Notes: generated by a model not told the origin, from the letters alone. A stretch of 64,000 bases of DNA from Ruegeria sp. TM1040 (GCF_000014065.1 NC_008043.1:625001-689000); one strand, 5' to 3'; positions 45,328 through 55,395 are shown, numbered from the stretch's first letter. A program made the numbers and translations.

Positions 45328-45340
45328 GTTATGATATAAC
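45328..45340. promoter_or_regulatory. Zur-box-like site 2
   Basis: GTTATgatATAAC, a perfect inverted repeat 18 bp upstream of the znuA start. It matches the core of known Zur boxes well and would block znuA transcription under zinc excess. Confidence 0.6.
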
Positions 45341-45358
45341 ACCAGCTGGAGGCCCGTC

Positions 45359-46495
45359 GTGCCCAGAACAGTTTTGTCCGCGCTCTTTCTCAGCCTATCT
45401 GTTGTTCCTGCCCTTGCAGAGACCCCGCGTGTCGTGACCGACATTGCACCCGTGCAGGGTCTGGTCGCTCGGGTCATGGATGGCGTCGGCGCGCCAGATG
45501 TTCTGGTTCCGCCCGGAGCGTCCCCCCATGGGCATAGCCTGAAGCCATCGGATGCCCGCGCGTTGACTTCTGCGGATGCGGTGTTCTGGATCGGTGACGA
45601 ATTATCGCCGTGGCTGCTCGGCTCGCTCAAAGAGCTCGCAGGGGATGCGCATGTGGTGTCCCTACTCGCGGCACCGCAGACGATGCGGCTTGAGTTCCGC
45701 GAGGGGGTGGTTTTTGGTGGGGCTGACCACGATGACCATGGCCACGATGATCACGACCACGATGCCCACGAAGATCATGCTCACGACGGTCACGGGCACG
45801 AAGAGCACGATCATGATGACCACAAGGGCCATGATGATCACGGTGCACACGACCATGACGACCATGCACATGATCAAGACGCGCATGGTCACGATGAGGA
45901 TGCGCATGACGCCCACGATCACGACTCGCATGAGACCGCTCACGATGACCATGGTCATGGTCATGACGATCACGCTCACGACGGGGTTGATCCGCATGCC
46001 TGGCTGGCACCTGAAAACGGCAAGCAGTGGCTGGCCTTGGTTGCCGATGAGCTGTCCGAGATCGATCCGGCGAATGCGGACACCTATCAGAACAACGCGC
46101 GTGCGGGCCAAGCCGAAATCGACGCAATTGTTGCTGCCACAAAGGCAGATCTCGGCGAAGCCCATGGGCAGTTCGTGGTATTCCACGATGCATATCAGTA
46201 CTTTGAGCAAAGCTTCGGGCTTCGTGCTCTCGGTGCAATTGCTCTTGGAGATGCTTCCGACCCGAGCGTCGCGCGGATCGCAGAAATGCGCGATGCGGTT
46301 GCTGGTCAAGAGGTCTCCTGTGTGTTCTCTGAGCCGCAATTCAATGCAGGTCTTGTAGACACCGTCGCTGATGGGCTCGACATTAAGGCCGTTGTGATCG
46401 ACCCGCTGGGGACCGAAATCGCAACTGGGCCGTCGTTCTATACAGATCTGCTGTCCGAGATTTCTGCAGGCTTCAAAACGTGCCTGACGCACTGA
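45359..46495 (+). CDS. znuA: Zinc ABC transporter substrate-binding protein with very long His/Asp loop
   Basis: 378-residue periplasmic cluster A-I zinc-binding protein. Signal peptide (LFLSLSVVPALAETP), then a ligand His in PPGASPHGHSLKPSD. A low-complexity loop of about 90 residues (121-210), built from H-D, D-H, H-E and H-G steps, comes before VDPHAWLAPENG, followed by VVFHDAYQYFEQSFGL and the closing VIDPLGTEI. The loop likely captures and hands on zinc. Start GTG 45359 follows GGAGG. It is divergent from zur and followed by a strong terminator. Confidence 0.93.
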   Translation: MPRTVLSALFLSLSVVPALAETPRVVTDIAPVQGLVARVMDGVGAPDVLVPPGASPHGHSLKPSDARALTSADAVFWIGDELSPWLLGSLKELAGDAHVVSLLAAPQTMRLEFREGVVFGGADHDDHGHDDHDHDAHEDHAHDGHGHEEHDHDDHKGHDDHGAHDHDDHAHDQDAHGHDEDAHDAHDHDSHETAHDDHGHGHDDHAHDGVDPHAWLAPENGKQWLALVADELSEIDPANADTYQNNARAGQAEIDAIVAATKADLGEAHGQFVVFHDAYQYFEQSFGLRALGAIALGDASDPSVARIAEMRDAVAGQEVSCVFSEPQFNAGLVDTVADGLDIKAVVIDPLGTEIATGPSFYTDLLSEISAGFKTCLTH

Positions 46496-46580
46496 GATGT
46501 GCATTGATCGACTTGGGTGATACGGGCTTGCGCCGAGGGCGTCGCGATTGCGCGATTTCCGAAGAGAATAAAGTCAAAGA

Positions 46581-46607
46581 GGGGTCGCGGTTTCGCGGCC
46601 CCTTTTT
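46581..46607 (+). terminator. Rho-independent terminator after znuA
   Basis: GGGGTCGCG (46581-46589) and CGCGGCCCC (46594-46602) form a 9-bp stem (one G-U pair) with a GTTT loop, followed by a T-run. Confidence 0.85.
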
Positions 46608-46661
46608 CTGTCGCAGCTGCCACTTTCTGAGGAAGCCTGCATGTCGCATTTTTCGCGTCTA

Positions 46662-46761
46662 TTGGCTTTAATGTGAGGCAAGCTCATAATCATTAGCCAA
46701 AAGATGAATTTGCTAGCAGCTTACTTGGTCTTTATGAGTATCCGAAACTCTGCGAGCGGAT
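46662..46761 (+). promoter_or_regulatory. Structured 5' leader of the methionine synthase genes (possible riboswitch)
   Basis: TTGGCT plus AATG (46662-46667, 46670-46673) pairs with CATT plus AGCCAA (46691-46700). CTCATAA in that loop (46683-46689) pairs with TTATGAG (46732-46738), giving an H-type pseudoknot. ATCCG (46740-46744) and CGGAT (46757-46761) then form a hairpin ending 2 bases before the start ATG, over the ribosome-binding region. A pseudoknot before a methionine gene recalls SAM-II/SAM-V class riboswitches, but I could not match their conserved bases, so the class is unassigned. Confidence 0.45.
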
Positions 46762-46763
46762 AG

Positions 46764-47813
46764 ATGCAAAACTTTAACCTTCCCAAATCAAAAGCCTTCG
46801 AAGCCCTAAGCAAAACAGCCCAAGAGCGTATCTTGATCCTCGATGGAGCGATGGGGACACAGATACAAAAGCTGGGCCTCGACGAAGAAGCCTTTCGCGG
46901 CCACGGGGGACATTCCTGTGCGTTTCACTCCAACCATCCGCAGCAGGGTAACAATGATCTCTTGATATTGACCCAACCCGAGGCGGTTGAGCAGATCCAC
47001 TATGACTTTGCGATGGCTGGGGCCGACATCGTCGAAACCAATACGTTTTCCTCCACCACGATCGCTCAGGCCGATTACGCACTTGAGGATGCGGTGCATG
47101 ATCTCAACGCCGAGGGCGCGCGGGTGGCGCGCCGTGCGATGGATCGTGCAACGGCCGAAGATGGCAAACAACGCTGGGTGGCCGGCGCGGTCGGGCCCAC
47201 CAACCGGACGGCGTCGATCAGTCCTGATGTGAATGATCCGGGCTACCGGGCGGTCACCTTTGATGATTTGCGGGTGGCCTATGGTCAGCAGATTCGAGGT
47301 TTGATCGCCGGTGGCGCTGATCTGATCCTGATTGAGACAATCTTTGACACGCTCAACGCCAAAGCGGCGGTATTCGCCTGTTTTGAGGCCTTTGCAGAAC
47401 ATGGTGAGCGCTTGCCGATCATGATTTCCGGAACCATCACAGATGCTTCTGGTCGCACGCTCTCAGGGCAGACTCCGACGGCGTTCTGGCACTCTGTTCG
47501 CCATGCGCGCCCCTTCACCGTTGGGCTTAATTGTGCCCTTGGCGCGGATGCCATGCGCCCGCACCTGACCGAGTTGGCCGGTGTCGCCGATACTCTGGTC
47601 TGTGCCTATCCAAACGCGGGACTGCCAAATGCCTTTGGTCAATACGACGAAGAGCCAGAAGACACTGCCGCAAAGGTAGAGATCTTTGCCAAGGAGGGGC
47701 TGGTAAACGTGGTTGGCGGCTGTTGCGGCACTACGCCGGAGCACATCCGCGCTATTGCGGAACAAGTCGCACCCTACGCTCCACGTCGCATCCGGGAGGC
47801 TGCAAATGTCTGA
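46764..47813 (+). CDS. bmt: Homocysteine S-methyltransferase (MetH N-domain/Bmt type)
   Basis: 349 residues, one Zn-dependent homocysteine-binding barrel, equal to the first domain of MetH or a betaine-homocysteine methyltransferase. [15 protein letters not shown] begins it. The zinc cysteines are in [10 protein letters not shown] and [15 protein letters not shown]. The end overlaps the second methionine synthase gene by 8 bp. It may use methylcobalamin on that partner or betaine directly. Confidence 0.88.
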   Translation: MQNFNLPKSKAFEALSKTAQERILILDGAMGTQIQKLGLDEEAFRGHGGHSCAFHSNHPQQGNNDLLILTQPEAVEQIHYDFAMAGADIVETNTFSSTTIAQADYALEDAVHDLNAEGARVARRAMDRATAEDGKQRWVAGAVGPTNRTASISPDVNDPGYRAVTFDDLRVAYGQQIRGLIAGGADLILIETIFDTLNAKAAVFACFEAFAEHGERLPIMISGTITDASGRTLSGQTPTAFWHSVRHARPFTVGLNCALGADAMRPHLTELAGVADTLVCAYPNAGLPNAFGQYDEEPEDTAAKVEIFAKEGLVNVVGGCCGTTPEHIRAIAEQVAPYAPRRIREAANV

Positions 47814-50547
47814 ACCACTGCTGCGTCTCTCCGGCCTCGAGCCCTTTGTGCTTACCAAGGACATTCCCTTTGTGAACGTAGGGGAGCGGACCAATGTCAC
47901 CGGATCTGCCAGGTTTCGGAAGCTGATCACCAATCGCGACTATGCCACCGCACTGGACGTTGCCCGCGACCAGGTCGAAAACGGCGCCCAGATTATCGAC
48001 ATCAACATGGATGAGGGTCTTATCGACTCCAAGCAGGCGATGATCGACTTTCTGAACCTCGTGGCCGCTGAACCCGACATCGCGCGGGTGCCGATCATGA
48101 TCGACAGCTCGAAATGGGAGGTGATCGAAGCAGGTCTGCAATGTGTGCAGGGCAAACCGATCGTGAACTCCATCTCGCTCAAGGAAGGCGAGGAGAGTTT
48201 CCTGCATCAGGCAAGCCTCTGCCTTGCGTATGGCGCGGCCGTGGTGGTGATGGCCTTTGACGAGCAGGGGCAGGCCGACAGTTTCGAGCGCAAGATCGAG
48301 ATCTGCGCGCGCGCCTACAAGATCCTCACCGAGCAGGTGGGTTTCCCACCCGAAGACATCATCTTTGATCCCAATGTGTTTGCGGTGGCAACCGGGATTG
48401 AGGAACATGACAATTATGGCGTCGATTTTATCGAGGCGACGCGGTGGATCAGGGAAAATCTGCCGCACTGTCATGTCTCGGGCGGGGTGTCGAACCTGTC
48501 GTTCAGTTTCCGCGGGAACGAGCCAGTACGCGAAGCGATGCATGCGGTGTTCCTTTATCACGCCATCAAGGTTGGCATGGATATGGGGATCGTCAACGCA
48601 GGCCAACTGGCGGTCTATGATCAGATCGACCCGGAACTGCGGGAGGCCTGCGAAGATGTTGTTCTGAACCGCACCCCCAAAGCCGGCGGCTCCGCGACCG
48701 AGAACCTTCTGGATATTGCAGAGCGCTTTAAGGGTGGCACACGGGAAGAGAAGAAACGTGACCTGACATGGCGCCAATGGCCGGTCGAAAAGCGGCTTGA
48801 ACATGCTCTGGTCAACGGGATCACGGAATTCGTCGAGGAAGACACTGAAGAGGCCCGCCAAGCGGCTGAGCGCCCTCTTCATGTAATCGAAGGCCCGCTT
48901 ATGGACGGGATGAACGTGGTGGGCGATCTCTTTGGGGCGGGTAAGATGTTTCTGCCGCAAGTGGTCAAATCCGCCCGCGTCATGAAACAGGCCGTGGCCG
49001 TACTTCTTCCGTATATGGAAGAAGAAAAACGTCAAAACGGTGGTGGTGGCAAGGACACCGCGGGCACTGTCCTGATGGCAACGGTCAAAGGTGACGTACA
49101 CGACATCGGCAAGAATATCGTTGGTGTGGTTTTGGCCTGTAACAACTTCGAGATCATCGATCTTGGGGTGATGGTGCCGCCACAAAAGATCCTCGAGGAA
49201 GCGCGGGTGCATAATGTCGATGTGATTGGCCTTTCTGGTCTCATTACGCCCTCGCTCGACGAGATGGTGCATCTTGCCTCTGAACTGGAGCGTGAGGGCT
49301 TTGACATTCCGCTACTGATCGGGGGGGCGACCACTTCCAAGGTGCATACGGCGGTGAAAATCGCCCCTCAATATGAGCGCAACCAGGCGATCTATGTCAC
49401 CGATGCAAGCCGTGCTGTCGGGGTGGTCTCTTCACTTCTGAACGACACCCAGCGGGACAGCTATGTCGCTGATATCCAGAGGGAATATAAAGAAGTTGCC
49501 GAGCGCCACGAACGTGCCGAGCGCGCCAAAACCCGTTTGCCACTGACGGCGGCGCGGGAAAATGCGATGCAGATCGACTGGAGCGGCTATCAGGTCAAAG
49601 CGCCCGAATTCACTGGCGCCCGAGTGGTCGACGACTGGGATCTCGCGGAAATCGCGCAGTATATAGACTGGACGCCCTTCTTTCAGACATGGGAGTTGAA
49701 AGGCGTTTACCCCCGGATTCTGGAGCATGAAAAATACGGCGAGGCTGCGCGCGCGTTGTTCAAGGATGCGCGGGCGATGCTCGACCGGATCATCACGGAA
49801 CAGTGGTTCAAACCGCGCGCAGTAGTGGGGTTTTGGCCTGCAAATCGTAAAGGCGATGATATTCGCCTCTTTAAGGATGACACACGGGAAGAGGAGCTGG
49901 CCACGTTCTTCACGCTGCGCCAGCAGACCTCCAAGCGCAAGAGCAGCCCAAATCTCGCATTGGCGGATTTCGTTGCTCCCGAAGGCGTGGCTGACTGGGT
50001 TGGAGGGTTTGTCGTGACCACAGGCCCAGAAGAGGTCGAGATCGCCGAACGCTTTGAAAAGGCTGGCGATGATTATAGCGCGATCATGGTGAAGGCGCTT
50101 GCGGATCGCTACGCCGAGGCCATGGCCGAGATGCTGCATGAGCGGGTGCGCCGGGACTATTGGGGCTATGCTCCGACAGAGGCTTTTGCCCCTGAGGAGC
50201 TGATCGGAGAGCCCTATCGTGGCATTCGTCCCGCCCCAGGCTACCCGGCGCAGCCCGATCATACCGAAAAGCTCACCCTCTTCGAACTCCTCGATGCAGA
50301 AGTGGCCACGGGTGTGACCTTGACCGAAAGCATGGCGATGTGGCCAGGATCCTCGGTTTCCGGCATCTATATCGGTCATCCGGAGGCCTATTATTTCGGC
50401 GTCGCCAAGGTCGAACAGGATCAGGTCGCGGATTACGCCAAGCGCAAAGGGCTCTCTCAAGATGAGGCAGAGCGCTGGCTGATGCCGATCTTGAATTATC
50501 ACCCGGGTGGTCGCACGGGAGATCAAGACGAAATCGCAGCGCAGTAA
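47806..50547 (+). CDS. metH: Methionine synthase, folate/B12/activation domains (split MetH)
   Basis: 913 residues lacking the homocysteine domain. In order: methyltetrahydrofolate domain ([29 protein letters not shown]), cobalamin cap and Rossmann domain with [15 protein letters not shown] (lower cobalt ligand His) and [11 protein letters not shown], and the AdoMet activation domain ([38 protein letters not shown]). Start ATG 47806 follows GGGAGG, and it overlaps the upstream methyltransferase stop. Together the two proteins rebuild a complete cobalamin-dependent methionine synthase. Confidence 0.92.
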   Translation: MSEPLLRLSGLEPFVLTKDIPFVNVGERTNVTGSARFRKLITNRDYATALDVARDQVENGAQIIDINMDEGLIDSKQAMIDFLNLVAAEPDIARVPIMIDSSKWEVIEAGLQCVQGKPIVNSISLKEGEESFLHQASLCLAYGAAVVVMAFDEQGQADSFERKIEICARAYKILTEQVGFPPEDIIFDPNVFAVATGIEEHDNYGVDFIEATRWIRENLPHCHVSGGVSNLSFSFRGNEPVREAMHAVFLYHAIKVGMDMGIVNAGQLAVYDQIDPELREACEDVVLNRTPKAGGSATENLLDIAERFKGGTREEKKRDLTWRQWPVEKRLEHALVNGITEFVEEDTEEARQAAERPLHVIEGPLMDGMNVVGDLFGAGKMFLPQVVKSARVMKQAVAVLLPYMEEEKRQNGGGGKDTAGTVLMATVKGDVHDIGKNIVGVVLACNNFEIIDLGVMVPPQKILEEARVHNVDVIGLSGLITPSLDEMVHLASELEREGFDIPLLIGGATTSKVHTAVKIAPQYERNQAIYVTDASRAVGVVSSLLNDTQRDSYVADIQREYKEVAERHERAERAKTRLPLTAARENAMQIDWSGYQVKAPEFTGARVVDDWDLAEIAQYIDWTPFFQTWELKGVYPRILEHEKYGEAARALFKDARAMLDRIITEQWFKPRAVVGFWPANRKGDDIRLFKDDTREEELATFFTLRQQTSKRKSSPNLALADFVAPEGVADWVGGFVVTTGPEEVEIAERFEKAGDDYSAIMVKALADRYAEAMAEMLHERVRRDYWGYAPTEAFAPEELIGEPYRGIRPAPGYPAQPDHTEKLTLFELLDAEVATGVTLTESMAMWPGSSVSGIYIGHPEAYYFGVAKVEQDQVADYAKRKGLSQDEAERWLMPILNYHPGGRTGDQDEIAAQ

Positions 50548-50640
50548 CGTCGCGACCCGTCTTAGGGGGCAATCCGTCGCAGGATTGCCCTTGTAACGGT
50601 GGTTGTCTTCTCTGGACATGGTTGCGATGTTTTAGGTGTT

Positions 50641-51090
50641 ATGAGACCTCCATATAGCTATCGCGACGACTCCAACGTGCCGCTATTTAGCGACAACACG
50701 CCGATTGCCGTGATGGATGGGGAGTGTGCGCTCTGTAGCTGGGGTGCCCGCATGATTCACCGTCTAGATCGAAGTGGGCGCGTGCGTATCTGTCCTGTCC
50801 AGTCTCCCTTGGGGCGCGCCCTTTTGAAACATTATGGGTTATGTGCAGAAGATCCGACCAGCTGGCTCTATCTCGATGCGGGGCAGGCCTATATGGATTT
50901 TGAAGGCATGATCCATGCCGGTCGCAGTTTTGGTGGTTGGGGGCATCTGGTTGTTGCGCTTCGCCTTTTGCCTCGCCCCGTTCGCAATTGGCTCTATCGA
51001 CGTTTGGCGCGCAACCGCTACATGCTCTTTGGCAAGGGTGACATCTGTGCCTTGCCTGACCCGGAGTTTCGCAAGAGGTTGATTGAGTGA
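50641..51090 (+). CDS. DUF393 (DCC family) thiol-disulfide-like protein
   Basis: 149 residues with the DCC motif DGECALCSWG near the N-terminus, a dithiol site of unknown substrate, and DFEGMIHAGRSFGGWGHLVVALRLLPRPVRNWLYRRLARNRYMLFG typical of the family. The start ATG 50641 is preferred over an upstream GTG at 50599. It overlaps the next gene (GTGA), so they are co-translated. Confidence 0.88.
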   Translation: MRPPYSYRDDSNVPLFSDNTPIAVMDGECALCSWGARMIHRLDRSGRVRICPVQSPLGRALLKHYGLCAEDPTSWLYLDAGQAYMDFEGMIHAGRSFGGWGHLVVALRLLPRPVRNWLYRRLARNRYMLFGKGDICALPDPEFRKRLIE

Positions 51091-52670
51091 GGGTTTTGAT
51101 AGTCGGTGGCACTGGCGTTTTTGGCGCGCGCCTGGCCGAGCTTTTAGTTCGAGACGGACATGATCTGACCCTTGCGGCGCGCAATTTTAGGCGCGCGCAG
51201 CGGCTGGCCTCCAAGCTGGGATGCGCTGCGCTGCGCCTTGATCGGCAGGGCGACCTGACCGGCATTGCAGGCTTTGATGTGGTGGTAGATGCTGCGGGGC
51301 CGTTTTCCACCGAAGGCAAAGACCCCTACCGACTGGCCCGTGCCGCGTTGAAGGCAGGGCAACACTATCTCGATCTATCTGACAACGCGGCTTTTTGCGC
51401 GGGCATTCGCAGTTTGGACGCAGAGGCGCGTGCGGCCGGGCGCGCGGCGATTTCAGGTCTATCGACAGTGCCCGCACTTTCTAGTGCGGCTGTCAGAGCA
51501 TTGTCTGCGGGTGCGCGACCAGAGGTCATCGAAAGCGCGATTTTGCCGGGCAATCGCAGCCCGCGTGGCCTTGCGGTCATGCGCTCTATTTTGATGCAGG
51601 CCGGTCGTCCCATGCGGGTCTGGCGCGGCGGTGCATGGGAGACGGTGTCGGGTTGGTCGCAGCCAAAGAGCTATGATTTGCCCCAAGGCTTGCAACGCCA
51701 AGCGTGGCAGATCGAGGTGCCGGATCAAAGGCTCTTTCCCGATCATTTTGGGGCGGACAGTGTGGCGTTCCGGGCCGGGCTCGAACTTGCGGTCATGCGC
51801 TATGGCTTGGCCGCATTTGCGTATCTGCGCAGATTGGTTCCTGTGCCTATCAACGGTTTTGTTCTGGGGATCTTTAAACTGGGAGCCGATCTTCTGGCTC
51901 CGTTCGGGAGTGGGCGCGGCGGCATGTCTGTCATGGTTATCACCAATGGCGAGCGGCGTTTTTGGCGTATGCTCGCCGAGGGGGGAGATGGGCCTTATGT
52001 TCCCGCGAGTGCGATACGCGCTTTGCTGCGTCGCGGTGAGTTTCCGGTTGGGGCGCAACCCGCGCTGGAGGTGATTTCGCTCGCTGAGGCGGAGGGCGCA
52101 ATGGGCGATCTCTCAGTCACGACCGAAGTGGTCTCGGAGCCTGTGCAAGCCATCTTTCCGCGGGTTTTGGGCGCGTCATTTGACGACCTGCCCGAAGTCG
52201 TGCGCGCAACTCATCAGACCTCGGACCTGAGCCGCTGGCAGGGGCAGGCGAGTGTGCGTCGGGGTCGCAGCCTCTGGAGTCGTTTTCTTGGTTGGGTGTT
52301 TGGATTTCCGGCCCAGGCGGCGCATATCGATGTTGAGGTCGTAAAAACAGTCAGCGGCGACAGTGAGCATTGGCAACGCCGGTTTGGGGGTCGGCTGTTT
52401 CATTCCGTTCTGACCAGAACACCTGCGGGAATGACGGAGCGGTTTGGGCCGTTCACGTTTCTTCTCGGGCTTAGGGTTTCAGAGGGCGCGCTGCATTTCC
52501 CTGTCCGCTCGGCTCGATTGGGCCCTCTGCCGTTGCCCCGTTGGCTCTTGCCCGTGTCGATTGCGCGAGAGCATGAGCGGGATGGAGGCTTCTGTTTCGA
52601 TGTGAAGCTTCTGACGCCGCTTACTGGAGATCTGCTGGTGCACTATCAGGGCCAGCTCGCCCCCGCCTAG
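51087..52670 (+). CDS. Saccharopine dehydrogenase-like NAD(P) protein with DUF4166 C-terminus
   Basis: 527 residues: N-terminal Rossmann domain (VLIVGGTGVFGARLAELLVRDGHDLTLAARN) of the saccharopine dehydrogenase-like group and a C-terminal DUF4166-like stretch (WQRRFGGRLFHSVLTRTPAGMTERFGPFTFLLGLRVSEGALHF). The reaction is unknown. Its coupling to the DCC-family gene suggests a shared redox or lipid-related job. Confidence 0.82.
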   Translation: MRVLIVGGTGVFGARLAELLVRDGHDLTLAARNFRRAQRLASKLGCAALRLDRQGDLTGIAGFDVVVDAAGPFSTEGKDPYRLARAALKAGQHYLDLSDNAAFCAGIRSLDAEARAAGRAAISGLSTVPALSSAAVRALSAGARPEVIESAILPGNRSPRGLAVMRSILMQAGRPMRVWRGGAWETVSGWSQPKSYDLPQGLQRQAWQIEVPDQRLFPDHFGADSVAFRAGLELAVMRYGLAAFAYLRRLVPVPINGFVLGIFKLGADLLAPFGSGRGGMSVMVITNGERRFWRMLAEGGDGPYVPASAIRALLRRGEFPVGAQPALEVISLAEAEGAMGDLSVTTEVVSEPVQAIFPRVLGASFDDLPEVVRATHQTSDLSRWQGQASVRRGRSLWSRFLGWVFGFPAQAAHIDVEVVKTVSGDSEHWQRRFGGRLFHSVLTRTPAGMTERFGPFTFLLGLRVSEGALHFPVRSARLGPLPLPRWLLPVSIAREHERDGGFCFDVKLLTPLTGDLLVHYQGQLAPA

Positions 52671-52686
52671 CGTGCGAAAACCTGAC

Positions 52687-52718
52687 CAAAAGGCCAGCCG
52701 CGGAACGCGCGGCTAGCC
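52687..52718 (-). terminator. Terminator of the aldehyde dehydrogenase gene
   Basis: Read on the minus strand, an 11-bp stem around AGCCGCG...CGCGGCT with a 5-base loop, followed by TTTT. It lies 14 bp past the stop of the minus-strand gene and also separates it from the convergent DUF4166 gene. Confidence 0.75.
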
Positions 52719-52732
52719 AGCTTTGTCTCAGA

Positions 52733-54253
52733 TCAGAAGAACCCGAGTTTGTTGGGGTTGTAGCTCACCAGCATGTTCTTGGTCTGCTGATAATGGTCGA
52801 GCATCATCTTGTGGGTTTCGCGCCCAATCCCGGATTGTTTATACCCGCCAAAGGCCGCGTGCGCCGGATATGCGTGGTAGTTGTTCACCCAGACGCGGCC
52901 TGCCTCGATATTGCGCCCAAAGCGATACGCGCGGGTTCCGTCACGGGTCCAGACGCCGGCGCCGAGGCCATACATGGTGTCATTTGCAATCGCGAGGGCC
53001 TCTTCTTCGTCTTTGAAGGTGGTCACCGACACGACAGGGCCAAAGATTTCCTCTTGGAACACGCGCATCTTGTTGTGGCCCTTTAGGATGGTTGGCTGAA
53101 CATAGAACCCGTTGGCAATGTCCCCGTTGAACCGGGCGGCATCGCCACCGACAAGTACCTCAGCGCCTTCTTCGACGCCGATGGTCAGGTAGGACATGAT
53201 TTTTTCCTGTTGTTCCTGGCTCGCCTGCGCCCCGACCATGGTTTCAATGTCGCGCGGATCGCCTTGCTTGATCGCTTTGACGCGCGCGATGCAGCGTTCG
53301 ATGAATTCTTCGTAGATGTCTTCCTGGATCAGCGCTCGCGAGGGGCAGGTGCAGACCTCGCCCTGGTTGAAGGCAAATAGAACAAAGCCCTCGACCGCCT
53401 TGTCGAGAAACGCGTCATCCTGCGCCATCACATCCGAAAAGAAGATATTTGGCGATTTTCCCCCAAGTTCGAGCGTGACCGGGATCAGGTTCTTGGTCGC
53501 TGCCTTCATGATGATCCGCCCGGTCTCGGTCGAGCCGGTAAAGGCGATCTTGGCGATCCGATCGGACTCGGCAAGCGGGCCGCCCACCTCTGGCCCCATG
53601 CCATTCACGATGTTCAGAACTCCCGCAGGCAAAAGATCCGCGATCACTTCGATCAGCACATGGATCGCCGCCGGGGTCTGCTCGGCGGGCTTCAGTACGA
53701 TGCAGTTGCCGGCCGCCAGCGCGGGGGCCAGCTTCCAGGCGGCCATCAGAACCGAGAAGTTCCACGGGATGATCTGCCCCACTACGCCCAACGGCTCGTG
53801 GAAGTGGTAGGCGACCGTGTCGTGATCGATTTCGGACATGCTGCCCTCTTGGGCACGCAGAACACCCGCGAAATAGCGAAAGTGATCGACAGACAGGGGG
53901 ATATCGGCTGCCATGGTCTCTCGGATCGGTTTGCCATTGTCCCATGTTTCCGCCGTGGCGATCAGCTCGAGGTTTTCCTCGATGCGGTCCGCGATTTTCA
54001 ACAAGGTATTCGCGCGTTCCGCAGGAGAGGTCTTGCCCCAGCTGTCCTTGGCCGCGTGAGCGGCATCGAGCGCAAGCTCCACGTCCTCGGCGCTGGAGCG
54101 GGCGACCTCACAGACCTTGGCGCCAGTGATCGGGGTAATGTTGTCGAAATACTGCCCTTTGACCGGGGCGACGAATTTACCGCCAATGAAATTGTCATAG
54201 CGCGCCTTGAAGGGCGACGTATATTCGCCCGCAACCTGCGTCATTTCATTCAT
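52733..54253 (-). CDS. Aldehyde dehydrogenase (acetaldehyde type, ExaC/AldB-like)
   Basis: 506 residues, NAD-dependent. [14 protein letters not shown] carries the general-base Glu, [23 protein letters not shown] the catalytic Cys, and [23 protein letters not shown] the NAD site. The C-terminus [30 protein letters not shown] matches acetaldehyde-type enzymes. The start ATG 54253 follows GAGGAGG. The divergent-position regulator gene and the palindrome upstream suggest induction by alcohols or aldehydes. Confidence 0.93.
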   Translation of the reverse strand: MNEMTQVAGEYTSPFKARYDNFIGGKFVAPVKGQYFDNITPITGAKVCEVARSSAEDVELALDAAHAAKDSWGKTSPAERANTLLKIADRIEENLELIATAETWDNGKPIRETMAADIPLSVDHFRYFAGVLRAQEGSMSEIDHDTVAYHFHEPLGVVGQIIPWNFSVLMAAWKLAPALAAGNCIVLKPAEQTPAAIHVLIEVIADLLPAGVLNIVNGMGPEVGGPLAESDRIAKIAFTGSTETGRIIMKAATKNLIPVTLELGGKSPNIFFSDVMAQDDAFLDKAVEGFVLFAFNQGEVCTCPSRALIQEDIYEEFIERCIARVKAIKQGDPRDIETMVGAQASQEQQEKIMSYLTIGVEEGAEVLVGGDAARFNGDIANGFYVQPTILKGHNKMRVFQEEIFGPVVSVTTFKDEEEALAIANDTMYGLGAGVWTRDGTRAYRFGRNIEAGRVWVNNYHAYPAHAAFGGYKQSGIGRETHKMMLDHYQQTKNMLVSYNPNKLGFF

Positions 54254-54358
54254 GAATAGTCCTCCTCTTGGCGCCCGGTCCTCCACCGGGCGTTCCAAGG
54301 AAGGCTGACGAAGCTATGGTTTCGCGTCATCTCCCCAAGTGCGGAGTTCCGGCGCATC

Positions 54359-54376
54359 TGTCTCAGCTCTGAGACA
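54359..54376. promoter_or_regulatory. 18-bp perfect palindrome upstream of the aldehyde dehydrogenase
   Basis: TGTCTCAGCTCTGAGACA is perfectly palindromic and lies 106 bp upstream of the dehydrogenase start, just after the regulator's stop. It resembles upstream activator sites of AcoR-type proteins. Confidence 0.6.
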
Positions 54377-54400
54377 GGTTTGGGGAGGAGTGAGTAGATT

Positions 54401-55360
54401 TCATTCGCCACGCATGCCGAGACGTTTCATCCGGCGATAGAGCGTGGCCCGGCCAATGCCAAGCAGGCGTGCCGCCTCTGATACATTTCCGTTGGTGCGA
54501 GACAGGGCGCGGTTCACCGCTGCCCGTTCCGCCCCGTCGAACCCATTCGAATCGTCGTCGGACCCAAGCAGATCTGACGCAGGACGAGGACTTATGGGGC
54601 CGGTTTGGGACAGATTGAAGACCTTTCGTGCGGCCCGTGTGGCGCCTCGCACAATGTCATCTCCGTCCACCGCCAAGAGTATAGCCGCCTCCGCAGTGCC
54701 CGCTTCTGCGGTGATGATACGCGCTTCCGGAAAAGCGGCACGAAACACATCGGCTTCGATCTGACGTGCCGTCTGAGCGACACTGGCGGCAATCAGCTGG
54801 TTGAAAGACGCGGTCTGATCCGCCCGCGCCGAAGAGACATCCAACGCGCCAATCAGGCGTCCATCAGCCCCAAAAATTGGCGCGTCCATGCAGCTCATGG
54901 CAGTGTTGCGAGCGTGGAAATGTTCTTCGCGGTGGATGATCACCTGTCGCGCCTCAGCAATGCATGTGCCGATCCCGTTCGTGCCTTCGGAGGCCTCGGA
55001 CCAATCCGCGCCCGGCGCCAGACCCCATGCGTTGAAAGTGTCGGTATCGCCATCGCTTGCGCGCAGGTCGAGCACAACCCCATCGCAATCGGTGAGCAGA
55101 ACACCACAACCAGATCCGCCAACCAGCTGAAACAGGGCATCGATCTTGGGCAGCGCGATGCGGCGCATGCAATCGGCCTGTTCCATCCGCTCGGCAAGGG
55201 AGCGGGCGCAGATGCGCTGCACGTCCCGGCGCTGTCCCGGATCAAGCCCGTGATGGTTGAGCGACCGGCGCCATGAAGCTGCCAGGCGCGAGCGCGCGGC
55301 CGCGCCCGGATGGGTCGCGGTTTTTAGTACATGTTCGATGTGCCGCGTCAGAGAACTCAT
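54401..55360 (-). CDS. AcoR-like GAF/Fis-HTH regulator lacking the sigma-54 ATPase domain
   Basis: 319 residues: a GAF-type sensor region (about 60-200; EGTNGIGTCIAEARQVIIHREEHFHARNTAMSCMDAPIFG is the AcoR signature) and a C-terminal Fis-type HTH (SEAARLLGIGRATLYRRMKRLG). The AAA+ domain that activators of sigma-54 need is missing; it is replaced by a poorly conserved stretch. It can therefore bind DNA and ligand but not remodel sigma-54 polymerase on its own. Upstream of, and on the same strand as, the aldehyde dehydrogenase gene. Confidence 0.9.
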   Translation of the reverse strand: MSSLTRHIEHVLKTATHPGAAARSRLAASWRRSLNHHGLDPGQRRDVQRICARSLAERMEQADCMRRIALPKIDALFQLVGGSGCGVLLTDCDGVVLDLRASDGDTDTFNAWGLAPGADWSEASEGTNGIGTCIAEARQVIIHREEHFHARNTAMSCMDAPIFGADGRLIGALDVSSARADQTASFNQLIAASVAQTARQIEADVFRAAFPEARIITAEAGTAEAAILLAVDGDDIVRGATRAARKVFNLSQTGPISPRPASDLLGSDDDSNGFDGAERAAVNRALSRTNGNVSEAARLLGIGRATLYRRMKRLGMRGE

Positions 55361-55395
55361 GTTTCGCCACCCTCAACATCCGACGATAGCGAGGC

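Noticed and set aside
45720-45990. Short repeated units resembling a repeat array or CRISPR
   Set aside because: The repeats are His/Asp codons inside the znuA frame; no constant repeat-spacer spacing.
46662-46761. Firm call of a SAM-II or SAM-V riboswitch
   Set aside because: The pairing pattern is suggestive but the conserved bases of those classes could not be matched by eye.
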